Shown piece after piece: positions 25,778 through 36,521 of a stretch of 64,000 nucleotides of DNA. Position 1 is the stretch's first letter; each line of letters begins with the position of its first letter. Position numbers and translations under genes: made by a program. Source of the DNA: Streptomyces calvus (GTDB lineage: Bacteria; Actinomycetota; Actinomycetes; Streptomycetales; Streptomycetaceae); NCBI RefSeq assembly GCF_006782915.1, contig NZ_VCNP01000008.1:1-64000 (forward strand), read 5' to 3'. The notes beneath the pieces were generated by a model that had not been told where the DNA came from, did not search any database, and saw only the letters and a list, made by a program, of their open reading frames with translations.

Positions 25778-26049
25778 TGCAGCGCCTCCAGCGTGGCCCG
25801 CGACGGGTTGAGGAACGGGACGCCCATTCCATGCCCGGTGCGGGCCGTTCCGCGTCCCGGAGGCACCCGGATGGCGCGCGGTTCACCCAGGTGCCCCGCG
25901 TCGCTCGCGCGCACCGGGGACGGCGTCGACCATCGACACATGGCGACCCCGGCCCTTGGGACACGGCGGTCGTTTCCTGACCTTCCGTGAACGGCTTCCG
26001 GACGGGGCCTCGTGACGAGGTCCCGCGGAGAAGAGGAGAGGTGCGCCGG
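25778..26049. other. Divergent whiE promoter region
   Basis: 272 bases between the hydroxylase gene and ORFI, with no open gene of its own. In the known locus two divergent, sporulation-dependent promoters (one needing SigF) lie here. I could not identify a convincing SigF-type -10 (GGGTA-like) on either strand, so none is placed. Confidence 0.6.
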
Positions 26050-27174
26050 ATGACCACGTCGGGACGCATATCGCAGTCCGCTTTCGACGGCTCGAGGCTG
26101 CGGGTGATCCTGCTGCTCGACCTGTACGAAGGAGCCCAGGAGCAGTTCCTCGACGCCTACGAGCACATGCGCAACAAGGTCGCGTCCGTCCCCGGTCACA
26201 TCAGTGACCAGCTCTGCCAGTCGATCGAGAACCCCTCGCAGTGGCTCATCACCAGCGAGTGGGAGAGCGCCCCGCCCTTCCTCGCCTGGGTGAACAGCGA
26301 GGAGCACGTCGAGACCGTGCGGCCGATGCACAGCTGCGTCCGGGACACCCGGTCGATGCGGTACAGCATCATCCGCGAGACCCGCCCCGACCGGCCGCTC
26401 ACGTCCGAGGCCGCCACGGCCGGGCTCCAGTCGGCGGTCCGCGTCGGCGACGGTGTGGCGCGCCACGCCCTCACCTTCACCGTCAAGCCGGGCTCGGAGT
26501 CCAAGGTGGCGGAGCTCCTGGCCGGCTACCAGTCGCCGAAGGCGCAGGTCGACGACACCACGCGGCTGCGCCGCACCTCCCTGTTCATGCACGGCAACCG
26601 TGTCGTGCGGGCCGTGGAGGTGGAGGGCGACCTGCTGGCCGCGCTGCGCCACGTCGCCCGTCAGCCCGAGGTGCGCGCCGTCGAGGAGGCCATCAACCCC
26701 TACCTGGAGCAGGACCGGGACCTCACCGACCCCGACTCCGCGCGGGTGTTCTTCACCCGGGCCGCGCTCCCGGCCGTGCACCATGTGGCGGCCGGCCGGC
26801 CGGAACCCGCCGGACTGCGGCGGCACGCCCTGTACTACCCGGCCGTGCGGGGCCGCGGCATCGACCTGGCCCGGTTCCTCGCGCAGCAGGACGAGGCCGC
26901 GGCGGACGACCCGGACAGCCCGGTGCACGCGAGCACCGTGTTCCAGCGGGACGACATCGTGGTGCGTCTCGTCGACGTCACCGGCGAGCTCGACCTGGAC
27001 CCGCTCGCCGCCCTCGGCATCAAGGGCCCGGGCAAGGCCGCGGAGCTGGAGCGTCTCCTGGACGGCGCCGCCATCGGCGTCGAGGGCGCCCTGGACTCCG
27101 AGCGCAACCTCAACCGGCTGCTGGCGCACGCCGACATGCTGCACGTCACCGACCGCAGCGCGGCGGATTCCTGA
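26050..27174 (+). CDS. whiEI: WhiE ORFI: SchA/CurD-like spore-pigment protein
   Basis: A 374-residue protein of the SchA/CurD family found only in spore-pigment loci. Three ferredoxin-like modules are visible. The first is an ABM-type domain (~15-105: VILLLDLYEGAQEQFLDAYEHM and WLITSEWESAPPFLAWVNS). The other two are SchA/CurD-like, ~135-230 and ~250-345. The precise reaction is not known; a role in cyclisation or oxidation of the pigment is usually assumed. The ATG at 26050 follows AAGAGGAGAG; the upstream in-frame ATG 25987 lacks such a site. First gene of the operon. Confidence 0.9.
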   Translation: MTTSGRISQSAFDGSRLRVILLLDLYEGAQEQFLDAYEHMRNKVASVPGHISDQLCQSIENPSQWLITSEWESAPPFLAWVNSEEHVETVRPMHSCVRDTRSMRYSIIRETRPDRPLTSEAATAGLQSAVRVGDGVARHALTFTVKPGSESKVAELLAGYQSPKAQVDDTTRLRRTSLFMHGNRVVRAVEVEGDLLAALRHVARQPEVRAVEEAINPYLEQDRDLTDPDSARVFFTRAALPAVHHVAAGRPEPAGLRRHALYYPAVRGRGIDLARFLAQQDEAAADDPDSPVHASTVFQRDDIVVRLVDVTGELDLDPLAALGIKGPGKAAELERLLDGAAIGVEGALDSERNLNRLLAHADMLHVTDRSAADS

Positions 27175-27245
27175 CGCCCGACCCCGGTGGCGTCCCCGGC
27201 GGTGCCCGCCCTGGACGTCACCGGCCCACCCGGAGGTAACAACCC

Positions 27246-27713
27246 ATGTCCCAGCAGCACCCACGCATCGTGGACCTCAGCGAGACGGAACCCAACCGGC
27301 GGCGCGGAGGGGACCTCAGGACCCTGCTCACCCCGGCCACCGTCGGCTCGACCAGCGGATTCATGGGCCTGGCCATCATCCAGCCCGGTGAGCGCATCGG
27401 CGAGCACTACCACCCGTACTCCGAGGAGTTCGTGTACGTCGTCAGCGGCGCGCTCGAAGTGGACCTGGACGGCGAGCCGTTCGCGCTCCGCGCCGACCAG
27501 GGTCTGATGATCCCGGTCGACATGCGGCACCGCTTCCGCAACGTCGGCGACCAGGAGGCCCGCATGGTCTTCCACCTGGGTCCGCTCGCCCCGCACCCGA
27601 GCCTCGGTCACGTCGACACCGAGGAGACCGAAGGGGCCGGTGCCGGGCCGCAGTTGACGGTCGGGGGGCCCGGAGGCGGCCGGCCGGCCGAGCCCAGTGA
27701 GGCCATAAAATGA
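27246..27713 (+). CDS. whiEII: WhiE ORFII: cupin-fold cyclase/accessory protein
   Basis: A 155-residue single-domain cupin. The metal-site motif is [21 protein letters not shown] and the second motif is [15 protein letters not shown]. Cupins of this group take part in polyketide ring formation or oxidation. A near-ideal GGAGG precedes the ATG. The Gly/Pro-rich C-terminal tail (~125-155) is likely disordered. Its stop overlaps the ketosynthase start. Confidence 0.9.
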   Translation: MSQQHPRIVDLSETEPNRRRGGDLRTLLTPATVGSTSGFMGLAIIQPGERIGEHYHPYSEEFVYVVSGALEVDLDGEPFALRADQGLMIPVDMRHRFRNVGDQEARMVFHLGPLAPHPSLGHVDTEETEGAGAGPQLTVGGPGGGRPAEPSEAIK

Positions 27714-28978
27714 CCCGGCGAGTGGCCGTCACCGGTATAGGTGTGGTCGCTCCCGGCGGCATCGGCGTCCCGGCGTTCTGGGACCTCCTCGCGGCCGGCC
27801 GCACCGCGACCCGGGGCATCTCCCTGTTCGACCCGGCGGGGCTGCGCTCGCGGATAGCCGCCGAGTGCGACTTCGACCCGTACGCGCACGGCCTCGACGC
27901 CGAACTGTGCCAACACGCGGACCGCTACATCCAGTTCGCGGTCGTCGCGGCCGGGGAGGCGGTCCGCCACTCCGGTCTGGACAGCGCGGCCGAGGACCCG
28001 TGGCGCACCGGCGTGTGCCTGGGCAGCGCGGTCGGCGGCACCACCCGGCTGGAGCACGACTACGTGCTGGTCAGCGAGGGCGGCAAGCGCTGGGACGTGG
28101 ACCACGAGAAGGCCGAGCCGCAGCTGCACACGGCGTTCCAGCCGAGCACGCTCGCCTCCGTGGTGGCCGAACGGTTCGGCGCCCGCGGCCCGGTGCAGAC
28201 GGTCTCCACCGGCTGCACCTCCGGCCTCGACGCCGTCGGCTACGCCTTCCACACCGTCGCCGAGGGCCGGGCCGACGTCTGTGTCGCCGGGGCGTCGGAC
28301 TCGCCGATCTCACCGATCACGATGGCCTGCTTCGACGCCATCAAGGCGACCTCGCCCAACAACGACGACCCCGAGCACGCCTCCCGGCCGTTCGACGCCC
28401 GCCGCGACGGCTTCGTCATGGGCGAGGGCGCGGCGGCGCTCGTCCTGGAGGAGTACGAGCACGCCCGGGCCCGCGGCGCGGAGATCCTCTGCGAGATCAG
28501 CGGCTACGCCACCTACGGCAACGCCTACCACATGACCGGTCTGACCAGCGAGGGACTGGAGATGGCCCGGGCGATCGACACCACGCTCGACCAGGCCCGG
28601 ATCGACCCCACGCTGATCGACTACGTCAACGCGCACGGCTCCGGAACCCGGCAGAACGACCGGCACGAGACGGCCGCCGTGAAGCGGTCCCTGGGCGCCC
28701 ACGCCCACGACACGCCCATGAGCTCCATCAAGTCCATGGTGGGCCACTCGCTGGGCGCGATCGGCGCGATCGAGGTGGTGGCCTGCGTCCTCGCGCTGAA
28801 GCACCAGGTCGTCCCGCCGACGGCGAACTACGAGACCCCCGACCCGGAGTGCGACCTGGACTACGTGCCGCGCACCGCCCGCCCGCGGAAGCTGAACCAC
28901 GTGCTCTCCGTCGGCAGCGGATTCGGCGGCTTCCAGTCCGCGGTACTGCTGTCCGGGCCGGGCGGGAGGACACGATGA
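27710..28978 (+). CDS. whiEIII: WhiE ORFIII: type II PKS ketosynthase alpha subunit
   Basis: A 422-residue KS-alpha. The catalytic Cys is C169 in [11 protein letters not shown]. The two histidine motifs are [12 protein letters not shown] and [13 protein letters not shown]. With the next gene it forms the KS/CLF heterodimer that builds the aromatic polyketide from malonyl-ACP. Overlaps by four bases with genes on both sides, so the stoichiometric pair is translationally coupled. Confidence 0.95.
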   Translation: MTRRVAVTGIGVVAPGGIGVPAFWDLLAAGRTATRGISLFDPAGLRSRIAAECDFDPYAHGLDAELCQHADRYIQFAVVAAGEAVRHSGLDSAAEDPWRTGVCLGSAVGGTTRLEHDYVLVSEGGKRWDVDHEKAEPQLHTAFQPSTLASVVAERFGARGPVQTVSTGCTSGLDAVGYAFHTVAEGRADVCVAGASDSPISPITMACFDAIKATSPNNDDPEHASRPFDARRDGFVMGEGAAALVLEEYEHARARGAEILCEISGYATYGNAYHMTGLTSEGLEMARAIDTTLDQARIDPTLIDYVNAHGSGTRQNDRHETAAVKRSLGAHAHDTPMSSIKSMVGHSLGAIGAIEVVACVLALKHQVVPPTANYETPDPECDLDYVPRTARPRKLNHVLSVGSGFGGFQSAVLLSGPGGRTR

Positions 28979-30219
28979 GCACTCAGCGCCCCCGGCGTGC
29001 GGCGGTCACCGGCATCGGTGTCGTAGCGCCCAACGGACTGGGGTCCGACGCCTACTGGAAGTCCGTCGCCGAGGGCCTCGGCGTGCTGGACCTGATCAGC
29101 CGCGAGGGCTGCGGCCATCTGCCGCTGCGGGTGGCGGGCGAGGTCCGCTCCTTCGACCCGGCGTCCCTCATCGAGGAGCGGTTCCTGGTCCAGACCGACC
29201 GGTTCAGCCACTTCGCGATGGCCGCGGCCGCCCTCGCCCTGGACGACGCCGGGCTCTCCGGTGACCCCGCGGACCCGTTCGCGGTCGGCGTGGTCACCGC
29301 CGCCGGGTCCGGGGGCGGCGAGTTCGGCCAGCGCGAGCTGCAGAAGCTGTGGGGCCGGGGCTCGAAGTTCGTCGGCCCGTACCAGTCCATCGCCTGGTTC
29401 TACGCCGCGAGCACCGGCCAGATCTCCATCCGCGGCGGCTTCAAGGGGCCGTGCGGGGTGGTGGCGAGCGACGAGGCGGGCGGCCTCGACTCGCTCGCGC
29501 ACGCGGCGCGGGCCGTGGCGCGCGGCACCGACGTCATGCTCGTGGGCGCCGCGGAGGCGCCGCTCGCCCCGTACTCGATGGTGTGTCAGCTCGGCTACCC
29601 CGAGCTGAGCACCGTCGACGACCCGGACCGTGCCTACCGCCCGTTCACCGAGAAGGCCTGCGGTTTCGTGCCGGCCGAGGGCGGCGCCCTGCTGGTGGTC
29701 GAGGACGAGGCGCGGGCCCGCGGTCGCGGGGTGCCGGTACGGGCCGTCGTGGCCGGGCACTCCGCCACGTTCACCGGTGCCTCCCGCTGGGCGGAGTCCC
29801 GCGAGGGGCTGGCCCGGGCGATCCGCGGCGCCCTCGACGAGGCGGGCTGCGCGCCCGAGGAGGTCGACGTGGTGTTCGCCGACGCGATGGGGGTGCCGGA
29901 GGCGGACCGCGCCGAGGCGCTGGCCATCGCCGACGCCCTGGGCGCGCACGGCACCCGGGTGCCGGTCACCGCACCCAAGACGGGCATCGGCCGGGCCCAC
30001 TGTGCGGCCCCGGTCCTGGACACCGTGGCCGCCGTGCTCGCCATGGAGCACGACCAGGTGCCGCCCACGCCCAACGTGTCCGACATCTGCCACGACCTCG
30101 ACCTGGTGACGTCGCGCGCTCGTCCCTCCGAGCTGCGCACCGCCCTCGTCCTCAGCAGGGGACTGATGGGCTCCAACGCGGCGCTGGTCGTGCGCCGCGG
30201 TGACGAATCCGCCCGGTAG
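28975..30219 (+). CDS. whiEIV: WhiE ORFIV: chain-length factor (KS beta)
   Basis: A 414-residue ketosynthase-like partner. The position matching the KS-alpha cysteine is E167 in [11 protein letters not shown], rather than Cys (most chain-length factors have Gln here). The remaining fold is conserved ([42 protein letters not shown]). It sets the chain length of the spore-pigment precursor. Start ATG overlaps the KS-alpha stop. Confidence 0.95.
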   Translation: MSTQRPRRAAVTGIGVVAPNGLGSDAYWKSVAEGLGVLDLISREGCGHLPLRVAGEVRSFDPASLIEERFLVQTDRFSHFAMAAAALALDDAGLSGDPADPFAVGVVTAAGSGGGEFGQRELQKLWGRGSKFVGPYQSIAWFYAASTGQISIRGGFKGPCGVVASDEAGGLDSLAHAARAVARGTDVMLVGAAEAPLAPYSMVCQLGYPELSTVDDPDRAYRPFTEKACGFVPAEGGALLVVEDEARARGRGVPVRAVVAGHSATFTGASRWAESREGLARAIRGALDEAGCAPEEVDVVFADAMGVPEADRAEALAIADALGAHGTRVPVTAPKTGIGRAHCAAPVLDTVAAVLAMEHDQVPPTPNVSDICHDLDLVTSRARPSELRTALVLSRGLMGSNAALVVRRGDESAR

Positions 30220-30993
<774 letters not shown>

Positions 30994-31022
30994 ACGCCGG
31001 TCCGTCCAGGAAAGGACAGCCC

Positions 31023-31358
31023 ATGCACCACGCCCTCATCGTCGCCCGGATGAAGCCCGGTTCGGCGCCGGACATCGCCGAGGTGTTCGCCGCCTCCGAC
31101 CGCGGTGAACTCCCCCACCTGGTCGGCGTCAGCCGGCGCAGCCTCTTCCAGTTCGGTGACGACGTGTACCTGCACCTCATCGAGGCCGAGCAGGACCCGG
31201 CGCCCGCCATCGCGAAGGTCGCCGCGCACCCGGAGTTCCGCAGCATCAGCGAGCAGCTGGAGGCGTACGTCAGCCCGTACGACCCGCAGACCTGGCGCAG
31301 CCCGAAGGACGCCATGGCGCGGTGCTTCTACCGCTGGGAGAGCGGCGCCGGTTCCTGA
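31023..31358 (+). CDS. whiEVII: WhiE ORFVII: TcmI-family polyketide cyclase
   Basis: A 111-residue ferredoxin-like cyclase: ALIVARMKPGSAPDIAEVFAASDRGELPHLVGVSRR is the family hallmark, followed by MARCFYRWE at the C-terminus. It would close later rings. Last gene of the operon; a strong bidirectional terminator follows directly. Confidence 0.92.
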   Translation: MHHALIVARMKPGSAPDIAEVFAASDRGELPHLVGVSRRSLFQFGDDVYLHLIEAEQDPAPAIAKVAAHPEFRSISEQLEAYVSPYDPQTWRSPKDAMARCFYRWESGAGS

Positions 31359-31374
31359 GCCGACGCCCGGACAC

Positions 31375-31427
31375 AACCCCGGGGCCGCCGCTTCCGCGTC
31401 AGTCGCGGAGGCGGCGGCCCCGGGGTT
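31375..31427. terminator. 24-bp stem bidirectional terminator after the whiE operon
   Basis: Arms 31375-31398 and 31404-31427 pair with a single wobble around a TCAGT loop; the arms start AACCCC and end GGGGTT. It separates the convergent whiE operon and the O-methyltransferase gene. Its A and T ends suit termination in both directions. Confidence 0.85.
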
Positions 31428-31442
31428 TCGTGGTGCCGGCGG

Positions 31443-32471
31443 TCAGCCGGGTACGGTGCACTCGAAGGCGTGCAGGTAGGCGTTGACGGGGCGGATGCCG
31501 TCGATGGCCAGACCGGCGTCGGTGAGGCGGTCGACCATGCTCTGCCGGGTGTGCTTGGCGCCTCCGACGTTGAGGAGGAGCAGCAGGTCCATGGCGGTGG
31601 TGAACCGCATCGACGGGGTGTCGTCGACGAGGTTCTCGATGACGACGACCCGGGCTCCGGGCCGTGCCGCGCGGCGGACGTTGGCCAGCGCCCGGCGGGT
31701 GCTGTCGTCGTCCCACTCCAGGACGTTCTTGATGATGTACACGTCGGCCTGGACGGGGACGTCGTCGCGGCAGTCCCGGGCCACGATGTCGACCCGGTCG
31801 GCCAGGGCGCCGCCCTCGCGCAGCCGCGGGTCGGCGTTCTGGACGACGCCGGGCAGGTCGAGCAGGGTGCCGCGCAGGTGGGTGTGCTTCTCCAGGAGGC
31901 TGGCCAGGACGTGCCCCTGACCGCCGCCGATGTCCACGACCGAGGCGGCGTCGTCCAGGTCGAGCAGACGCGCCACGTCGCGTGCGGACTGCTCGCTGGA
32001 CGTCGTCATGGCCCGGTTGAAGACGTGGGCGGACTCGGGGGCCGACTCGTTGAGGTAGGTGAAGAACTCGCGGTCGTACACGTCCTCGAAGACGTTGCGG
32101 CCGGAGCGCACCGCCTCGTCGAGCAGCGGCCACACGCTCCAGGTCCACGGCTCGGTGCACCACAGGGCGATGTAGCGCAGGCTGTGCGGGTCGTCCTCGC
32201 GCAGCAGCCGGGACATCTCGGTGTGTGCGAACGTGCCGTCGGGGTGCTCGGTGAACACGCCCTGGCAGGACAGGGCGCGCAGCAGCCGCCGCAGGGTGTG
32301 CGGCTGCGTCTTCACCGCCGCGGCCAGGTCGTCCACGGTCATGGGGGTGTCGTCCAGCGCGTCCGCCACGCCCAGGCGGACGGCCGCGCGGACGGCGGCG
32401 GCGCACGCCGCCCCGAATACGAGCTCGCGCAGCCGCATGGGCGGCGGCGGAGCCGGATCAACGGTGGTCAT
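31443..32471 (-). CDS. SAM-dependent O-methyltransferase (TcmN/DnrK class)
   Basis: A 342-residue class with an N-terminal winged-helix dimerisation domain (VADALDDTPMTVDDLAAAVKTQPHTLRRLLRAL) and a C-terminal Rossmann domain with motif I VVDIGGGQGHVLASLLE. IIKNVLEWDD includes the general-base region found in plant- and polyketide-type O-methyltransferases. Its place at the edge of the spore-pigment locus suggests it methylates the pigment, but it is convergent with the operon and beyond a terminator, so the link is inference. The ATG at 32471 is chosen; the upstream open frame belongs to the next gene's shadow. Confidence 0.88.
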   Translation of the reverse strand: MTTVDPAPPPPMRLRELVFGAACAAAVRAAVRLGVADALDDTPMTVDDLAAAVKTQPHTLRRLLRALSCQGVFTEHPDGTFAHTEMSRLLREDDPHSLRYIALWCTEPWTWSVWPLLDEAVRSGRNVFEDVYDREFFTYLNESAPESAHVFNRAMTTSSEQSARDVARLLDLDDAASVVDIGGGQGHVLASLLEKHTHLRGTLLDLPGVVQNADPRLREGGALADRVDIVARDCRDDVPVQADVYIIKNVLEWDDDSTRRALANVRRAARPGARVVVIENLVDDTPSMRFTTAMDLLLLLNVGGAKHTRQSMVDRLTDAGLAIDGIRPVNAYLHAFECTVPG

Positions 32472-32515
32472 CCGTTGCCTCGCTTCTGCTGTGGTGCCGT
32501 CGGTGGGGCGGGGGT

Positions 32516-33577
32516 TCAGCACATTCCGGCGGGCTCGGAGAGCGTGCAGGTGTTGCCGCTGAACGTGTTGCTCTGGGCGGTGTCGCGGTTGGCCAGGTCG
32601 GCCGGGCTGTTGCCGGTCACCAGGTTGTCGCGGACCTCGTTGCGCTCGTTGGCGGTGCCGACGAGGCTCTTGAACAGCACGATGCCGCCGGACAGCGGGG
32701 ACGTGCCCTTGTTGTCGGCCACGTGGTTGCGGGCGACCAGCGTGTCCTCGGCGCCGGTGAGGACGATGCCCGAGCCCTGCAGGAAGGGCAGCCGCGGCGT
32801 CTTGGCGCAGTACTTGTTGTTGGCGTGGACGTGGTTGCCGGTGACGCTCAGCGCGCCGGCGCGGGGCTTGGACTCGTCGCCGACGACGAAGACGGCGGCG
32901 CAGTTGGCGGTGGCCTCGTTGCGGTCGACGGTCAGGTTGCGCAGCCGCCGTACGGTGACGCCGATCCGGTTGCCGGCCGTCCTGTTGTGCCGGATGACGG
33001 TGTCGCGGGCGTCCCGGGCGCCTTCCTCGGTGTCGACGGTGTTGGCGACGAACAGTCCGGCGTCGCCGTTGTTCTCGGTGATGTTGTGGGTGAGCTCGCT
33101 GCGTACGGAGCGTTCCGTGGCGATGCCCCACTGGCCGTTCTTCTCCGCGATGACGTGGCGGACCTTCAGGCGGTCGGTGCCGGTGGCCCACACGCCGTTC
33201 TCGGTGAAGCCCCGCAGCGTCAGCGACCGTACGGTGACGTTCTTCAGGGGGCTCTTGTCGGTGCCGGTCACGCAGACGCCGTTGCCGGCCTTGGCGCAGG
33301 CGCTGCCGCCGGCCTTCGCGGGCGGGGTCAGCACGGTGAGCTTCGCGCTGGTGCCGCGCAGGGTGATGCCGGACGCGGTGATGTCGACGCTCTGCCGGTA
33401 GGTGCCGGGCGCGAGGAGGACGGTGTCCCCCGGTTTCGCGGCGTCCACGGCCTTCTGGATGGACTGGCCGGGCTGGACGCGGTGCACGGTCTGCTGGGAG
33501 GCCGACGGGGCGGCGCCCACGCCCGCGGCCACGACGGCGGTGGTGCATGCGAGATACGCGATGTGTCGTCTGGTCAT
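32516..33577 (-). CDS. Secreted right-handed parallel beta-helix protein
   Basis: A 353-residue exported protein. Residues 1-28 are a signal peptide (ACTTAVVAAGVGAAPSAS). Then comes a pectate-lyase/NosD-like beta-helix with repeated short strands: VRSLTLRGFTENGVWATG, LTHNITENNGDAGLFV, IRHNRTAGNRIGV, VTGNHVHANNKYC. It begins with the usual cap QSIQKAVDAAKPGDTVLLAPGTY. No clear catalytic triad for a polysaccharide lyase can be fixed. It may bind or cut wall or plant polysaccharides. Paired cysteines near the C-terminus suggest disulfides. Confidence 0.8.
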   Translation of the reverse strand: MTRRHIAYLACTTAVVAAGVGAAPSASQQTVHRVQPGQSIQKAVDAAKPGDTVLLAPGTYRQSVDITASGITLRGTSAKLTVLTPPAKAGGSACAKAGNGVCVTGTDKSPLKNVTVRSLTLRGFTENGVWATGTDRLKVRHVIAEKNGQWGIATERSVRSELTHNITENNGDAGLFVANTVDTEEGARDARDTVIRHNRTAGNRIGVTVRRLRNLTVDRNEATANCAAVFVVGDESKPRAGALSVTGNHVHANNKYCAKTPRLPFLQGSGIVLTGAEDTLVARNHVADNKGTSPLSGGIVLFKSLVGTANERNEVRDNLVTGNSPADLANRDTAQSNTFSGNTCTLSEPAGMC

Positions 33578-33700
33578 GAAGCCGAAGCTAAGAGCGGGGG
33601 TTGCGGCCCGCCACCGCTGATCACCCAGGCGGGCAGCACCACCCGGACGCGGTACGGCACGCGGGTGCCGCCGGGCGCGGGGCGGGTCGTGCCGGGTGTC

Positions 33701-34327
33701 TCAGGTGAGGCCGGCCGCCGCTTCGGCGAGGGCGGTGCGCAGCGTCGCCGCGAGGTCGGCGCGGGCGGCCTCGGGGCCGGCGTCCGGCTCGGCCGTCCGG
33801 TAGGCGTGGTGTTCGACCGCCGCGCGCAGTGCGGCGTTGAGCATGGCGGCCCGTACGGCCGGTCGTACGTCGTCGGCGGGCAGCCCGGCCCGTTCGGCGA
33901 GGGCGCTCGCGAAGGCGGGTTCCGCCTCGTCGTGGGTCTGCAACCAGACGGCGCGCAGTCCGGGTTCGGTCCTGGCCAGCCGCAGCAGGGCGCCGATGTC
34001 CGGTCCGGGCAGCCCGGGTTCGGCCTCCCAGACGTGGTCGAAGGCCTCCTGGAGGGGCTGTCCGGGACGCCACCGCCGCAGCGCGGCGGCGACCGTGTCG
34101 ACGCCGGTCGTCAGCAGGGGCCGTACGCAGCTCTCCTTGGTCGGGAAGTAGCGCCAGACGGTGCGTGCCGAGACGCCGACCGCCTGCCCGATCTGCTCGC
34201 CGGTGGTCGCGGCGACGCCCTGGGCGACGAACAGGCCGACCGCGGCGCGGGCGATCTGCAACCGGACGGCGGCCTTGCGTTCCTCGGTCAGCGGTGGCCG
34301 TCCCGTCCGTGCGCGGGCCGCGGTCAT
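33701..34327 (-). CDS. TetR-family regulator
   Basis: A 208-residue repressor. N-terminal HTH: RAAVGLFVAQGVAATTGEQIGQAVGVSARTVWRYFPTKE, then an all-helical ligand-binding part. Divergent from an SDR gene 239 bases away, with an imperfect palindrome in between, so it probably controls itself and that SDR. The spacer to the beta-helix gene (33578-33700) shows nothing. Confidence 0.88.
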   Translation of the reverse strand: MTAARARTGRPPLTEERKAAVRLQIARAAVGLFVAQGVAATTGEQIGQAVGVSARTVWRYFPTKESCVRPLLTTGVDTVAAALRRWRPGQPLQEAFDHVWEAEPGLPGPDIGALLRLARTEPGLRAVWLQTHDEAEPAFASALAERAGLPADDVRPAVRAAMLNAALRAAVEHHAYRTAEPDAGPEAARADLAATLRTALAEAAAGLT

Positions 34328-34376
34328 ACACCCCTCCGGTGCCGGTGGTCCCTGTCGGGCGTATTCTCTCCCAGGG

Positions 34377-34403
34377 ACTTTTTGTCACTCAGAGACATTA
34401 AGT
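34377..34403. promoter_or_regulatory. Putative TetR operator
   Basis: ACTTTTTGTC and GACATTAAGT form arms matching at 8 of 10 positions around ACTCAGA. The core TGTC-N7-GACA is exact. It lies 50 bases upstream of the TetR start codon, in the divergent spacer. Confidence 0.55.
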
Positions 34404-34451
34404 TGGGCGCCGATGCGGCACGGCCTCGCGGCGCCGCACCTTCCTCGGCAC

Positions 34452-34540
<89 letters not shown>

Positions 34541-34566
34541 ACAACGCAACAACGGACGGAGCACAC

Positions 34567-35328
34567 ATGACCGGCGGGCTGAACGGACGCGGCGTGATCG
34601 TCACCGGAGCGGGATCGGGCATAGGCCGGGCGGCCGCGCTCGCGTTCGCCGCGCAGGGTGACCGTGTCCTGGTGGCGGACATCGACGCCGAGCGGGCCGG
34701 CGCGGTCGTTCAGGAGATCGAGCAGCGGGGCGGGACCGCGGTGGCCGTCACCGGCGACCTGAGCGACCAGGGTGTCGTGGACCGGGTGACGGCCACGGCG
34801 GTGGAGCGGTTCGGCGGTGTGGACGTCCTGGTGAACAACGCCGGGATCATGGACGGCATGACGGCCCTGGCCGACGTGAGCGACGCCGAGTGGGAACGGG
34901 TCATCCGGGTCAACCTGACCGCGCCGTTCCTCCTCACCCGCGCGGTGCTCCCGCACATGCTGGCCGCCGGTGGCGGCGCCGTCGTGAACACCGCCTCCGA
35001 GGCCGCCCTGCGCGGCAGTGCCGCGGGCGCCGCGTACACCGCCTCCAAACACGGCGTGGTGGGCCTGACCAAGTCGCTCGCGGTGATGTACCGCAAGAAC
35101 GGCATCCGGGCCAACGCCATCTGCCCGGGCGGCACCGCGACCGCCATCGCCGTGGACGCCGACCCCGCCGCGCACGGGCCCGCCACCCTCGCCCCGCACT
35201 TCGTCAACCTGGGCCGGGTGTCCCGGCCGGAGGAGCAGGCGGCGGCGATCGTGTTCCTCGCCTCCCCGGCCGCGAGCAACATCAACGGCGCGATCCTGCC
35301 CGTGGACGACGGCTGGTCCGCGGTCTGA
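34567..35328 (+). CDS. Short-chain dehydrogenase/reductase
   Basis: A 253-residue classical SDR. Cofactor motif TGAGSGIG (residues ~13-20), acidic VADIDAER suggesting NAD preference, NNAG, and the catalytic YxxxK as YTASKHG with the preceding Ser in NTASEAA. C-terminal NINGAILPVDDGW. Substrate unknown. Controlled, by position, by the divergent TetR regulator. The ATG follows GGAG. Confidence 0.88.
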   Translation: MTGGLNGRGVIVTGAGSGIGRAAALAFAAQGDRVLVADIDAERAGAVVQEIEQRGGTAVAVTGDLSDQGVVDRVTATAVERFGGVDVLVNNAGIMDGMTALADVSDAEWERVIRVNLTAPFLLTRAVLPHMLAAGGGAVVNTASEAALRGSAAGAAYTASKHGVVGLTKSLAVMYRKNGIRANAICPGGTATAIAVDADPAAHGPATLAPHFVNLGRVSRPEEQAAAIVFLASPAASNINGAILPVDDGWSAV

Positions 35329-35344
35329 CACGGCGACAGCGCCG

Positions 35345-35368
35345 GGCGGCACCCGCACCGGTGCCGCC
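35345..35368 (+). terminator. Hairpin after the SDR gene
   Basis: Arms GGCGGCACC and GGTGCCGCC (9 bp, perfect) around a 6-base loop, 16 bases after the SDR stop codon. Plausible terminator. Confidence 0.6.
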
Positions 35369-35484
35369 GTCCCGGCGGAGGGGTTCCCCAGGCGGGGGGT
35401 GTTGCCCGGCCGGAGGGGCGTTGTCAGTGCCGTGTGGCACCTTGAACGTGCCACCGCACCGCCGAGAGCGCCTGGAGTGACCGC

Positions 35485-36285
35485 ATGGCCGATGTGCCGC
35501 CGCCGTCCCACGAACTGTTGCCCGGGGACCCGGGTTCCCCGGTGATCCTCCATGTGCCGCACTCCGCGCGGGAGATACCGGCCCAGGTGCGGTCCGGCAT
35601 CGTGCCGCAGGGCGCGGAGCTGGAGCGGGAGCTGGACCACATCACCGACGCGCACACCGCCGAGATCGCGGAGGCGGCGGCCCGCGCGGCCGGGGTCGTG
35701 CCGTGGCGTTTCGTGAACCGGCTCTCCCGGCTCGTCGTCGACCCCGAGCGGTTCCCCGACGAGCGGGAGGAGATGCTGGCCGTCGGGATGGGCGCCGTCT
35801 ACACCCGGACCACGCACCGGAAGGTGCTGCGGCCCGACGGGTTCGACCCGGAGCCGCTGGTCGAGCGGTACTTCCGGCCCTACGCGCGGGCCATGACGGA
35901 AGCGGTCGCGGACCGGCTCGCGGCGACGGGCCGGGCGGTGATCATCGACGTGCACTCGTATCCGAGCGCGCCGCTCCCCTACGAACTGCACGGCGACGGC
36001 CCGCGCCCGGAGGTCTGCCTGGGCACCGACTCCTTCCACACGCCGCCCGAGCTGCTCGCCGCCGCCCGCGAGGCGTTCGCGCCGTGCGGTCGGACGGGAC
36101 TGGACAGCCCGTTCGCCGGGACGTACGTACCGCTGGAGTTCTACGGCAAGCGGGCCGAGGTGAGCGCCCTGATGGTCGAGATACGCCGGGACACCTACAT
36201 GACCGAACCGGGCGGCCCCGCCGGGCCGGGGCTGCGGCGCCTGGCCGCGTCACTCGCCGCGCTGGTCGACGCCGTCTCCGGCTGA
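35485..36285 (+). CDS. N-formylglutamate amidohydrolase family protein
   Basis: A 266-residue member of the HutG2/FGase family: VILHVPHSAREIP at the N-terminus, DHITDAHTAEI, VVDPERFPDEREEM, IIDVHSYPSAPLPYE and VEIRRDTYM. These supply the metal and carboxylate-binding residues. It would release glutamate from N-formylglutamate or a related N-acyl amino acid. No histidine-use genes are adjacent, so the substrate stays open. Single-gene unit. Confidence 0.85.
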   Translation: MADVPPPSHELLPGDPGSPVILHVPHSAREIPAQVRSGIVPQGAELERELDHITDAHTAEIAEAAARAAGVVPWRFVNRLSRLVVDPERFPDEREEMLAVGMGAVYTRTTHRKVLRPDGFDPEPLVERYFRPYARAMTEAVADRLAATGRAVIIDVHSYPSAPLPYELHGDGPRPEVCLGTDSFHTPPELLAAAREAFAPCGRTGLDSPFAGTYVPLEFYGKRAEVSALMVEIRRDTYMTEPGGPAGPGLRRLAASLAALVDAVSG

Positions 36286-36521
36286 CTGCGCCCCGCCGGA
36301 CGCGATGCACGCGGCAGGGACCCGGCGGCCACGGCGGTGCCGGGTCCGTGCCACGGCGCCCTGTCCGTACCACGGCGGACGCCGTGTTTCTGCGGAGGCG
36401 GCCGGTCGGTGCCACCGCGGACGCCGAAGCCGTGCCGCGGTGGACGCCGGGTCCGGGCCGCCGCGGTCGATGCGGACCGGGCACGGGCCGGTGCGGTCGG
36501 TGCGGACCGGCCCGTGCCGGT

